This document shows, in pieces, positions 1 through 6,500 of a stretch of DNA of 9,096 nt. The first letter of the stretch is position 1. Every line of letters starts with the position of its first letter. Both the position numbers and the translations under genes were made by a program. The stretch spans positions 1-9,096 of the forward strand of contig NZFJ01000022.1 in the NCBI GenBank assembly GCA_002690625.1, read 5' to 3'. The notes below the pieces were generated by a model. It ran no database searches. It was not told the origin of the DNA and saw only the letters and a program-made list of their open reading frames with translations. The DNA comes from Rickettsiales bacterium. Lineage in GTDB: Bacteria > Pseudomonadota > Alphaproteobacteria > TMED109 > TMED131.

Positions 1-717
1 AAGCAATTAGGTGCAAGCGTAATAAACATGTCTGTAGCTACATCTGCTATTAAAAAAGGTGAGTCTTTAATTGATACTGCAATGACACTAAATGCTATGA
101 ATCCTGATATATTAATAGTAAGACACAATATGAGTGGTGTACCATATCTTCTATCAGAAAAAGTAAATTGTTCCGTAATTAATGCAGGGGATGGGAGTAA
201 TGAACATCCAACTCAAGCTTTGTTAGATGCTCTTACTATTAGAAGAAGAAAGAATAAAATATCAGGTCTAGAAGTAGCAATATTAGGAGATGTACTTCAT
301 AGCAGAGTAGCAAGGTCTAATATATATTTACTTAAAAAACTTGGTGCTAATATTAGAATAATTGCTCCTCCAACTCTTTTACCTTCAGATATAAATAAGT
401 TAGGAGTTAAAACCTATAAAAATCTAGAAAAAGGTTTAGAAGGAGTAGATATAATAATGGTTTTAAGAATACAAAAAGAAAGAATGGATGGGACTTTTGT
501 ACCTTCTGAAAAAGAGTTTTTTAAATTCTGGGGCCTTGACAGAAAAAAATTAGAAAGGGCAAAAAAAAATGCTTTAGTTATGCATCCTGGCCCAATAAAT
601 AGGGGTATAGAAATTGATAGTGATGTTGCAGACGATATAGGAAGATCACTTATTTTAGAACAAGTAAAATTAGGTGTTGCTATAAGAATGGCAGTAATAA
701 AAAAATTAATTAGATAA
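1..717 (+). CDS. pyrB: Aspartate carbamoyltransferase catalytic chain, 3' part (5' end outside window)
   Basis: This enzyme joins carbamoyl phosphate and L-aspartate to give N-carbamoyl-L-aspartate, the committed step of pyrimidine synthesis in the cytoplasm. The frame is open from base 1, so 238 residues are visible. The family is about 300-320 residues long, so roughly 60-75 N-terminal residues, including the STRTR phosphate-binding loop, lie to the left. Visible motifs are the S-x-x-KKGE loop (visible residues 15-21, the Ser and Lys that reach in from a neighbouring subunit), VRH, the [12 protein letters not shown] segment, [14 protein letters not shown] and HPGPINRG. The last form is typical of ATCases that pair with a dihydroorotase-like protein. 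All catalytic residues I can place are present. The ATG at base 28 is internal. pyrC starts 6 bases after the stop, so the two are probably cotranscribed. The family call is firm. Confidence 0.96.
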   Translation, partial: KQLGASVINMSVATSAIKKGESLIDTAMTLNAMNPDILIVRHNMSGVPYLLSEKVNCSVINAGDGSNEHPTQALLDALTIRRRKNKISGLEVAILGDVLHSRVARSNIYLLKKLGANIRIIAPPTLLPSDINKLGVKTYKNLEKGLEGVDIIMVLRIQKERMDGTFVPSEKEFFKFWGLDRKKLERAKKNALVMHPGPINRGIEIDSDVADDIGRSLILEQVKLGVAIRMAVIKKLIR

Positions 718-723
718 ACTTTT

Positions 724-2028
724 ATGAATAAAATAGCATTTACTAACGCATTTATTATAGATCCAACTCAAAATATAAACTCTCAAGGTGTAGTTTTAGT
801 TGAAAAAAGAAATATAACTAAATTAATTTTTAATAATAGTGAAAATTTTACTGATCAAAACTATAAAATAATAAATTGTAAGGGCTTTACTTTAAGTCCA
901 GGCTTTGTTGATATTAAATGCCATTTGAGAGTGCCAGGAGATGAACATAAAGAAAATTTATCTTATGCTAGTCAATCTGCTGCATCTGCAGGAATTACTA
1001 GTTTAGTATGTATGCCTAATACAGATCCAATAATTGATAATGTTTCAATAGTAGAATTACTTCAAAGGAAAGCCAGAAAAGAGAGTGATGTAAAAATTTA
1101 TTCAACTGCCTCAATTACAAAAGGTCTTCAAGGAAAAGATATAACAGAAATTGGTCTATTAAAAGAAGCTGGAGCAGTTGGTTTTACAGATGCTATTAAA
1201 GCTGTAGATGATGCTTCTGTAATGTTACGAGCGCTTAAATATGCAAGCGCCTTTGATGTTTTAATTATGCAACACCCAGAAGAAAAAAACCTTTCAAAAG
1301 GCGGAAGTATGAATTCAGGTTTATTATCTACAAAGTTAGGAATAAAAGGAATACCAATTGAAGCAGAAGTTTTGCAAGTAGATAGAGATATTAGATTAGC
1401 TGAAATGACTAAAAGTAAAATTCATTTTTTTAATATTACCACTCAACTGTCTATAGACAGTATTAAACTAGCACAAAAAAGAGGAGCAAAGGTAACATGC
1501 TCTACGTCACCTCATTACTTTAATCTTTCTGAAGAAGATATCAGAAAATGGCGCACATATGCAAAAGTTTCCCCACCACTTAGAGATAAAAGAAATATGG
1601 ATGCTGTTAAGTCAGGTATTGTTAACAATATAATTAGTTGTATATCATCTGATCATTCACCTCATGATACAGATAGTAAAAGACTTCCTTTTGAACAAGC
1701 TTCTTCAGGAATAATAGGGTTTGAAAGCTTGCTTCCTTTAACACTTAAATTAATAAAAGAAAAAAAACTTCCCTTGTCAAAATTAATAGAGCTTTTAAGT
1801 TCAAACCCTGCAAAATTATTAGATTTAAACGCAGGAAGTTTAAAAATTGGAAAACCTGCGGATATAGTAATATTTAATCCAAATAAAAATATAAAATTAT
1901 CTTCTGAGCTCATCAAAAGTAAATCTAAAAACTTTCCATATGAAAACATTAATGCTAAAGGTAAAGTTATTCTAACAATGGTAGATGGAAAAATAGTTTA
2001 TAATGCTAGAAGTTTTAATTTTAAATAA
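724..2028 (+). CDS. pyrC: Dihydroorotase homologue with degenerate metal site (PyrC/PyrX type), probably a structural partner of PyrB
   Basis: This 434-residue amidohydrolase of the class I dihydroorotase family has normal length and full-length similarity. Family landmarks are SPGFVD at 58-63, PNTDP at 98-102, QHPEE at 183-187, SPHYF at 262-266, SSDHSPHD at 308-315 and a C-terminal PADIVIFNP strand. Active dihydroorotases bind two zinc ions through an HxH pair, an Asp, two more His and a late Asp. Here the HxH position reads K65-C66-H67, so the first His is Lys. The His expected in the H-V-S-T segment is Asn (FFNITT, N237). D156, H184 and D310 are kept. Two lost ligands suggest it does not cyclise carbamoyl-aspartate. 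In Pseudomonas a similar inactive homologue (pyrC', pyrX) is needed to assemble the PyrB dodecamer. The same role is inferred here from adjacency to pyrB. A second, active dihydroorotase would then be needed elsewhere. The start has no clear Shine-Dalgarno sequence. Confidence 0.9.
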   Translation: MNKIAFTNAFIIDPTQNINSQGVVLVEKRNITKLIFNNSENFTDQNYKIINCKGFTLSPGFVDIKCHLRVPGDEHKENLSYASQSAASAGITSLVCMPNTDPIIDNVSIVELLQRKARKESDVKIYSTASITKGLQGKDITEIGLLKEAGAVGFTDAIKAVDDASVMLRALKYASAFDVLIMQHPEEKNLSKGGSMNSGLLSTKLGIKGIPIEAEVLQVDRDIRLAEMTKSKIHFFNITTQLSIDSIKLAQKRGAKVTCSTSPHYFNLSEEDIRKWRTYAKVSPPLRDKRNMDAVKSGIVNNIISCISSDHSPHDTDSKRLPFEQASSGIIGFESLLPLTLKLIKEKKLPLSKLIELLSSNPAKLLDLNAGSLKIGKPADIVIFNPNKNIKLSSELIKSKSKNFPYENINAKGKVILTMVDGKIVYNARSFNFK

Positions 2029-2623
2029 ATATTCATATATATTTTTTTTAATAAGCTATTTAATAGGATCTATACCATTTGGATATTTAATATTTAAGTT
2101 TTTTAAAAAAAAAGACATAAGAAGATTTGGATCAGGAAATATAGGTGCTACTAATGTTAACAGGTTATTAGGTAAAAAATTAGCAGCATTAACTTTATTT
2201 CTAGACTTTTTTAAAACTTTTTTACCAACATTTTTAGCATATATTTTTTTAGGTATTGAAAATGGTATAGTAATAGGTGCCCTTTCTATAATAGGACATA
2301 TTTTTCCTGTTTGGATAAAATTTAAAGGGGGAAAAGGTGTAGCTTCTTTCATAGGCTATTTATTGGTGGTATCTTGGCCATTATGTCTAATATTTATTTC
2401 TATATGGTTATTATCAGTTAAGATTTTTCGTTATTCAGCCTTGGGAGCTATTGTAAGTATTATATCAAACCTTATAATTTTTAAAACTTTACTATATTTA
2501 CAGTTTAATTTAAATTTTTTATTATGGATTCCGGGACAACCTGTAGAATTTAATTTTATTTTATTAATTAGTATTATAATACTTTTAAAACATAGTAAGA
2601 ATATTAAATCATTGATATACTAA
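2003..2623 (+). CDS. plsY: Acyl-phosphate:glycerol-3-phosphate acyltransferase
   Basis: PlsY is an inner-membrane enzyme that moves an acyl chain from acyl phosphate (made by PlsX) to glycerol 3-phosphate, giving lysophosphatidate for phospholipid synthesis. The 206 residues contain about five hydrophobic segments, near 11-33, 60-83, 87-102, 116-139 and 143-195 (the last probably two). Motif 1 is FGSGNIGATN at 42-51. Motif 2 is GHIFPVWIKFKGGKGVAS at 98-115, with the glycine-rich glycerol-phosphate loop. Motif 3 (KHSKNI, 196-201) keeps His197 and Asn200, but the protein ends at residue 206. The usual G-x-E that follows about nine residues after the Asn is therefore missing. The ATG at 2003 overlaps the end of pyrC by 26 bases, which suggests translational coupling. 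A GGAAAA stretch at 1987-1992 is a distant and weak ribosome-binding candidate. No better in-frame start is visible. Confidence 0.95.
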   Translation: MLEVLILNKYSYIFFLISYLIGSIPFGYLIFKFFKKKDIRRFGSGNIGATNVNRLLGKKLAALTLFLDFFKTFLPTFLAYIFLGIENGIVIGALSIIGHIFPVWIKFKGGKGVASFIGYLLVVSWPLCLIFISIWLLSVKIFRYSALGAIVSIISNLIIFKTLLYLQFNLNFLLWIPGQPVEFNFILLISIIILLKHSKNIKSLIY

Positions 2624-2631
2624 TTATAAGC

Positions 2632-2659
2632 TTGACTTAGAATCCCTAAATGTTAACTT
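2632..2659 (+). promoter_or_regulatory. Possible weak promoter before topA
   Basis: TTGACT (2632-2637) matches the sigma-70 -35 box at five of six bases. Sixteen bases later comes TAACTT (2654-2659), a poor -10 box preceded by an extended TG at 2651-2652. The expected transcript start would be near 2666, about 16 bases before topA. The plsY-topA gap is the longest in the window, which makes it a reasonable promoter site. In DNA this AT-rich, such matches arise often by chance. Confidence 0.25.
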
Positions 2660-2678
2660 TTTTTTTTATTCAAGTTAA
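2653..2678. repeat. Inverted repeat with T10 loop just before the topA start
   Basis: TTAACTT (2653-2659) and AAGTTAA (2672-2678) are perfect 7-base inverted arms around a 12-base T-rich spacer that includes a run of ten T (2658-2667, partly inside the left arm). The right arm lies 3 bases before the topA ATG. The stem has one G-C pair only, so it would be a weak RNA hairpin. Read as a DNA half-site pair it could be an operator. It may also be chance in AT-rich sequence. Confidence 0.25.
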
Positions 2679-2681
2679 ATT

Positions 2682-5168
2682 ATGTATTTAGTAGTAGTAG
2701 AATCACCAGCAAAAGCCAAAACAATAAATAAGTTTCTTGGTACAAAATATAAAGTTTTAGCGTCATACGGACATGTTAGAGATATTGAAGGAAAAAAAGG
2801 TATTAACGTTGATGAAGATTTTAAGATTAATTATCAAAAAGATACATATCATTCTAAACACTTCTTAGATATAAAAAAAAGTATTAAAAATGTTTCTAAA
2901 CTCTATTTAGCTACTGATCAAGACAGAGAAGGAGAAGCTATAGCATGGCATATAAAAACAATATTAGAAGAAGATAATTTACTAAATAATATTGAAGTCT
3001 CAAGAATTACATTTAATGAAATAACTAAAAATGCTGTCCTAGAAGCACTTAAATCTCCTAAAAATATTGATATGAATTTAGTAAATGCATACCAAGCAAG
3101 AAGATCTTTAGATTACTTAATGGGATATTCGTTATCTCCACTTCTTATAAGAAGGTTGCCTGGTTGTAAATCGGCAGGCAGGGTCCAGTCAGTTGCTCTA
3201 AAACTGATTACTGAAAGAGAAAATGAAATACAAAAGTTTAAACCTCAAGAATATTGGTCTATTGAGTTAGAGTTACTTCTAGAGAATAATAAAAAAATTG
3301 AAGCTAAATTATATGAGATAGATGGAAAAAAAATATCTAAACTTAGCATAGAAAACGAAAAAAAAGCTACTGAATTTATAAATAAAATATCTAATTCATC
3401 TTTTAAAATTATTGATATTGAAAGTAAAATTAGAAAAAATAATCCCTATCCTCCTTTCATAACGTCTACCTTGCAGCTTGATGCTAGCAATAAACTTGGC
3501 TTTAGCCCAAGTAAAACTATGTCTTTAGCACAGCAACTATACGAAGGAATAAATATAAATGGTGATAATAAAGGACTTATAACATATATGAGGACAGACT
3601 CCACAAACCTTTCCGGTCAATTTATAAAGGAAGCAAAAGATGTTATTTCTAAAGATTATGGAGAAACTTATGTTTATGATAGTGTAAGAACTTTTAAAAA
3701 TAAAGTTAAAAACTCTCAAGAAGCTCATGAAGCAATTAGACCAAGTGACCCTTTTATAAGACCTAATAATCTTCCTGCCTCTTTAGAGCAAGATTTAAAA
3801 AAATTATATGATTTAATTTGGAGAAGGTCACTATCTACCCAAGCTAATCAATCAATTAGTAGAATTATTTCTATAAGAATAGCAGATAATTCCAACCAAA
3901 TTATTCTTAGTGCCTCTACATCAGAAATAGAGTTTGATGGTTATAAGAAAATTTACAAAGATGAAGAAAAGACTTTAATTAAAAAAAATCAAGAAATTGA
4001 TAAATTAACTAAAAAAACATTAATAAAAAGAGTTGAAAATGAAAAGAAACAGCACTTTACTGAACCTCCACCACGATATACAGAAGCATCACTAATAAAG
4101 AAGCTTGAAGAATATGGAATTGGTAGACCATCTACCTATGCCAATATTATGAAAAAAAACCAGCTAAGGGGATACGTTTCATTGGAATCTAAGAGATTTT
4201 TTCCTCAACCTAGTGGAAGAATTGTTACATGTTTCCTAGAAAATTATTTTCAAAAGTATTTAGATTATAATTTTACGGCAAAAAAAGAAGATGAATTAGA
4301 TCTAGTATCTCAAGGAGAAAAAAGTTGGAAATCTGTTCTTCATGAATTTTGGAATGATTTTAATGAAAGTGTACAGTCTACTCTTAAGCTATCAAACACT
4401 AATGTATATGATTACATTAATGAAGCTATGAAAGATTATCTTTTTCCTCATAAACATGGGAACCAATGTCCTTGTAAAAAAGCTAATTTGTCTATAAAGA
4501 TGAGAAAAAATGGATCTGGTCCTTTTGTAGCTTGTACTAATTATCCAGAATGCGATTATATAAGAAGTGAAGTTTTTCCAGATGAGAATTCCGAGGATAC
4601 TTTAATAGAAAATAAGATATTAGGAAAAGATGAGAATATTGAAATTTTATTAAAAAAAGGTCCCTATGGTCCTTATGTGCAGCTAGGGTCAGATAAAGAA
4701 GATAAGAAAAATTTAAAAAGAGCTTCCATACCAAAAAATATTAATATTAATGATATAGACTTGTTTTTAGCCAAAAAACTATTAGCTCTTCCAAGAGAAG
4801 TAGGAGAACACCCTGAAACTGGAAAGGTAATTATAGCAAATAATGGCAGGTATGGACCTTATTTAAAATATAATGATACTTTTTATTCTATACCAAAAGG
4901 CGAAGATCCCATTACTATAGGAATCAACAGAGCTATAGATATTTTGTCTAAACCCAAAAAAAATACGAAACGATCTCCAAAAGCTTTAAAAATTATTGGA
5001 AAGCATCCAATTGATAAAGAAGAAATATCATTGTTTGAAGGAAAATATGGCTTTTATATTAAATATAAAAATATTAATTTTAGCCTGCCAAAAAGTATAG
5101 ATGCCCTTCAATTATCTATTGAGGATAGTTTAGAGGTAATTAAAAAAAAGAGTAAAGGTAAGTCTTGA
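2682..5168 (+). CDS. topA: DNA topoisomerase I (type IA)
   Basis: This enzyme relaxes negatively supercoiled DNA by cutting one strand through a tyrosine-5'-phosphate link. The 828 residues are a normal length. The Toprim domain carries E7 ([11 protein letters not shown]) and the Mg-binding D79-x-D81-x-E83-G-E85. Next come the [15 protein letters not shown] segment (135-149) and AGRVQS (165-170). The active-site Tyr302 sits in [11 protein letters not shown], with Arg304 beside it, and [12 protein letters not shown] is at 476-487. One four-Cys zinc ribbon follows (C596, C598, C618, C624). Its first pair is the tight C-P-C rather than the usual C-x-x-C. Three C-terminal topoisomerase repeats are centred on [10 protein letters not shown] (660-669), [10 protein letters not shown] (721-730) and [10 protein letters not shown] (786-795). 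A basic tail ends the protein. There is no clear Shine-Dalgarno sequence. In many alphaproteobacteria dprA precedes topA and rnr follows it; neither is here. Confidence 0.98.
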   Translation: MYLVVVESPAKAKTINKFLGTKYKVLASYGHVRDIEGKKGINVDEDFKINYQKDTYHSKHFLDIKKSIKNVSKLYLATDQDREGEAIAWHIKTILEEDNLLNNIEVSRITFNEITKNAVLEALKSPKNIDMNLVNAYQARRSLDYLMGYSLSPLLIRRLPGCKSAGRVQSVALKLITERENEIQKFKPQEYWSIELELLLENNKKIEAKLYEIDGKKISKLSIENEKKATEFINKISNSSFKIIDIESKIRKNNPYPPFITSTLQLDASNKLGFSPSKTMSLAQQLYEGININGDNKGLITYMRTDSTNLSGQFIKEAKDVISKDYGETYVYDSVRTFKNKVKNSQEAHEAIRPSDPFIRPNNLPASLEQDLKKLYDLIWRRSLSTQANQSISRIISIRIADNSNQIILSASTSEIEFDGYKKIYKDEEKTLIKKNQEIDKLTKKTLIKRVENEKKQHFTEPPPRYTEASLIKKLEEYGIGRPSTYANIMKKNQLRGYVSLESKRFFPQPSGRIVTCFLENYFQKYLDYNFTAKKEDELDLVSQGEKSWKSVLHEFWNDFNESVQSTLKLSNTNVYDYINEAMKDYLFPHKHGNQCPCKKANLSIKMRKNGSGPFVACTNYPECDYIRSEVFPDENSEDTLIENKILGKDENIEILLKKGPYGPYVQLGSDKEDKKNLKRASIPKNININDIDLFLAKKLLALPREVGEHPETGKVIIANNGRYGPYLKYNDTFYSIPKGEDPITIGINRAIDILSKPKKNTKRSPKALKIIGKHPIDKEEISLFEGKYGFYIKYKNINFSLPKSIDALQLSIEDSLEVIKKKSKGKS

Positions 5169-5194
5169 CAATATATATTTTATTAATGTATTAA
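5165..5194 (+). promoter_or_regulatory. Possible rpmG promoter overlapping the topA stop codon
   Basis: A perfect -35 hexamer TTGACA (5165-5170) contains the topA stop TGA. A TATTAA -10 candidate (5189-5194, four of six matches) lies 18 bases downstream. Transcription would be expected to begin near 5200-5202, on or beside the A of the rpmG ATG. That would give a leaderless or nearly leaderless message, and no Shine-Dalgarno sequence is seen there. The -35 match is good, but the region is almost pure A/T, so the -10 call is uncertain. Confidence 0.35.
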
Positions 5195-5199
5195 TAATA

Positions 5200-5367
5200 A
5201 TGGCTAAACCTTCATCAGTAAAAATAAGATTAAACAGTACAGCTAATACGGGATTTTTTTATGTTACAAAAAAAAACAGTAAAACCATGACTGATAAAAT
5301 GGAAATAAAAAAATATGATCCTGTAGCGAAAAAGCATGTCTTATTTAAAGAAGGTAAGATAAAATAG
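5200..5367 (+). CDS. rpmG: 50S ribosomal protein L33, cysteine-free type
   Basis: L33 is a small protein of the large ribosomal subunit near the E site. Translation gives 55 residues beginning [20 protein letters not shown] and ending KEGKIK. It carries the family landmarks LxSTAxTGxFYVTKKN (11-26), the T-x-KM-x-xKKYDP stretch (31-41) and the [11 protein letters not shown] tail. It has no Cys, so it is the zinc-free form, as is usual for alphaproteobacterial L33, and its length is exactly typical. The start has no Shine-Dalgarno sequence. It lies 31 bases after topA and 21 bases before the ATG of the HAD gene. No homologue of the rnr or NUDIX genes that often sit between topA and rpmG in relatives is present. 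Confidence 0.95.
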   Translation: MAKPSSVKIRLNSTANTGFFYVTKKNSKTMTDKMEIKKYDPVAKKHVLFKEGKIK

Positions 5368-5388
5368 TACACTAAAAAAATTTAAGTG

Positions 5389-6021
5389 ATGCTTCCTAAT
5401 ACCTTTCCAAGCTTAGAAGAATTTGAGATTAAAAAAAGTAAACCACTATTAATATGTGATGCAGACGAAGTAATTTTTGATTTTATGAACAGCTTCGAGA
5501 AATACTTAGAAAAAAAAAAATTATATTTCAATTGGAATAGTTATGCTCTAGAAGGTAATATTATAGATAATAATAATAATGCTGTAGAAAAAAGACTGAT
5601 AAAAAAAATAATTGATGATTTTTTTTTAAATAACACTTTTAACATGAGATTAATTTCAGGAGCAAAAGAAAGCTTAAATAGAATTTCGAAAGCTTACAAT
5701 ATAATAATACTGTCAAATATACCTTTTAGATTCTATGATAAAAGACTTTTATCACTAAAAAAAAATGGATTTGAGTATCCTTTTTTTGCTAACCAAGGAA
5801 CCAAAGGTAAAACTATAAAATTTATGTCAAAAAAATTAAACTCAGTATGGTTTATTGACGATAGCCCTTATCAAATAAAATCTGTTAAACTAGAGAAAGC
5901 TGAAGTAAATACTATTTTATATGTAAATAATACTAAACTAGCAAGTCTCATTACTCAGGAAAAGTGTTGGGATTATTATTCTAATCATTGGAAACAAAAC
6001 GAAAAAATTTTATTAAATTAG
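5389..6021 (+). CDS. HAD-superfamily hydrolase-like protein of unknown substrate
   Basis: This 210-residue protein has all four HAD signatures. Motif I is LLICDADEV, with nucleophile D24 and acid/base D26. Motif II is IILSN (S109). The motif III lysine is in GTKGKT (K139 or K141), and motif IV is WFIDDSP (D157, D158). It therefore probably acts as a phosphohydrolase through an aspartyl-phosphate intermediate. It resembles, by recall, a HAD family often found beside RidA and DUF482 genes in alphaproteobacteria. The LDADEV-like motif, the following 'FE-x-x-L-x-x-x-x-LYF-x-W' segment and the terminal 'YY-x-x-HW' stretch fit that family. The substrate is unknown. A GTG at 5386 directly before the ATG is an alternative start that adds one residue. 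An A11 tract at 5510-5520 and a T9 tract at 5619-5627 lie inside the gene, but the frame is intact. The stop codon overlaps the ribosome-binding site of the next gene. Confidence 0.88.
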   Translation: MLPNTFPSLEEFEIKKSKPLLICDADEVIFDFMNSFEKYLEKKKLYFNWNSYALEGNIIDNNNNAVEKRLIKKIIDDFFLNNTFNMRLISGAKESLNRISKAYNIIILSNIPFRFYDKRLLSLKKNGFEYPFFANQGTKGKTIKFMSKKLNSVWFIDDSPYQIKSVKLEKAEVNTILYVNNTKLASLITQEKCWDYYSNHWKQNEKILLN

Positions 6022-6032
6022 GAAATATTATG
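6020..6032 (+). promoter_or_regulatory. Ribosome-binding site and start of the RidA-family gene
   Basis: AGGA at 6020-6023 lies 6 bases before ATG at 6030-6032 and overlaps the TAG stop of the HAD gene (6019-6021). It is the clearest Shine-Dalgarno sequence in the window. It favours this ATG over the in-frame TTG at 5988, which would sit inside the HAD gene. Confidence 0.7.
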
Positions 6033-6500
6033 ATCAATATTAAAAAAAATTTAATCGATAAAAAAATTACTATTCCTAAAAGCAGTCAACCACTTGCGAA
6101 TTACAATCCATACACTTTATCAAATAATTTAGTTTTTGTATCAGGACAAATACCTATCATTAAAGGAGAAATTATTTACAAAGGAAAAATAGGGCATGAA
6201 ATTAGCATAATAGACGGAATAAAAGCATCAAAAATCTGTATTCTAAATACTTTTAGTGTATTAAGTTTGGCACTTGATGGAAATCTTAACCAAATTAAAA
6301 AATGCTTAAAATTGACAGTATTTATTAATAGCAATGACAATTTTTATGATCAACCTAAAATTGCAGATGGAGCCTCTGATCTTTTAAAAACTATTTTATA
6401 TCCATATGGCGAACATTCTAGATCAGCTGTAAGCACTAACTCTCTACCAAAAAATGCAAGTGTAGAAATTGACTCAATATTTGAGATAAATATTGAGTAA
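6030..6500 (+). CDS. RidA-family (YjgF/YER057c/UK114) protein
   Basis: The protein has 156 residues from the ATG chosen for its Shine-Dalgarno sequence. It belongs to the longer, about 150-residue branch of the Rid superfamily. Classical RidA hydrolyses reactive enamine/imine intermediates from pyridoxal-phosphate enzymes, giving the 2-oxo acid and ammonia. Visible landmarks are ANYNPY at 23-28, NLVFVSGQIP at 33-42, the helix carrying the SKICILNTFSVL stretch (68-79), TVFINS at 96-101 and the DQPKIADGASDLL segment (107-119). HSRSAVSTNSLPKNASVEIDSIFEI spans 129-153. Arg131 in HSRSAV corresponds to the substrate-carboxylate-binding Arg of active RidA, so deaminase activity is possible but unproven for this branch. 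The gene sits between the HAD and DUF482 genes, and its last 8 bases overlap the DUF482 start. This indicates an operon and probably translational coupling. Confidence 0.92.
   Translation: MINIKKNLIDKKITIPKSSQPLANYNPYTLSNNLVFVSGQIPIIKGEIIYKGKIGHEISIIDGIKASKICILNTFSVLSLALDGNLNQIKKCLKLTVFINSNDNFYDQPKIADGASDLLKTILYPYGEHSRSAVSTNSLPKNASVEIDSIFEINIE

Noticed and set aside
28..30. ATG as a possible pyrB start
   Set aside because: The frame is open to base 1, and the upstream residues (KQLGASVIN) match the ATCase family. The family needs about 60-75 more N-terminal residues.
1662..1949. Antisense open frame of 95 codons within pyrC
   Set aside because: It lies wholly inside a conserved gene on the other strand, with no recognisable domain. 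Long open frames are expected opposite AT-rich coding sequence.
2056..2352. Antisense open frame of 98 codons within plsY
   Set aside because: It is fully covered by plsY motifs on the + strand and has no recognisable product.
2658..2667. T10 run as a Rho-independent terminator after plsY
   Set aside because: No GC-containing stem precedes the T run.
2600..2681. Frameshift hiding the normal PlsY C-terminus
   Set aside because: Reading the other two frames past the stop gives no G-x-E tail.
3537..4734. Two short antisense open frames within topA (3537-3728 and 4537-4734)
   Set aside because: Both are opposite conserved topA sequence, and neither resembles a known protein.
5988..5990. TTG as the RidA-family start
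   Set aside because: It lies inside the HAD gene and adds 14 residues without family similarity. The ATG at 6030 has a good AGGA site.
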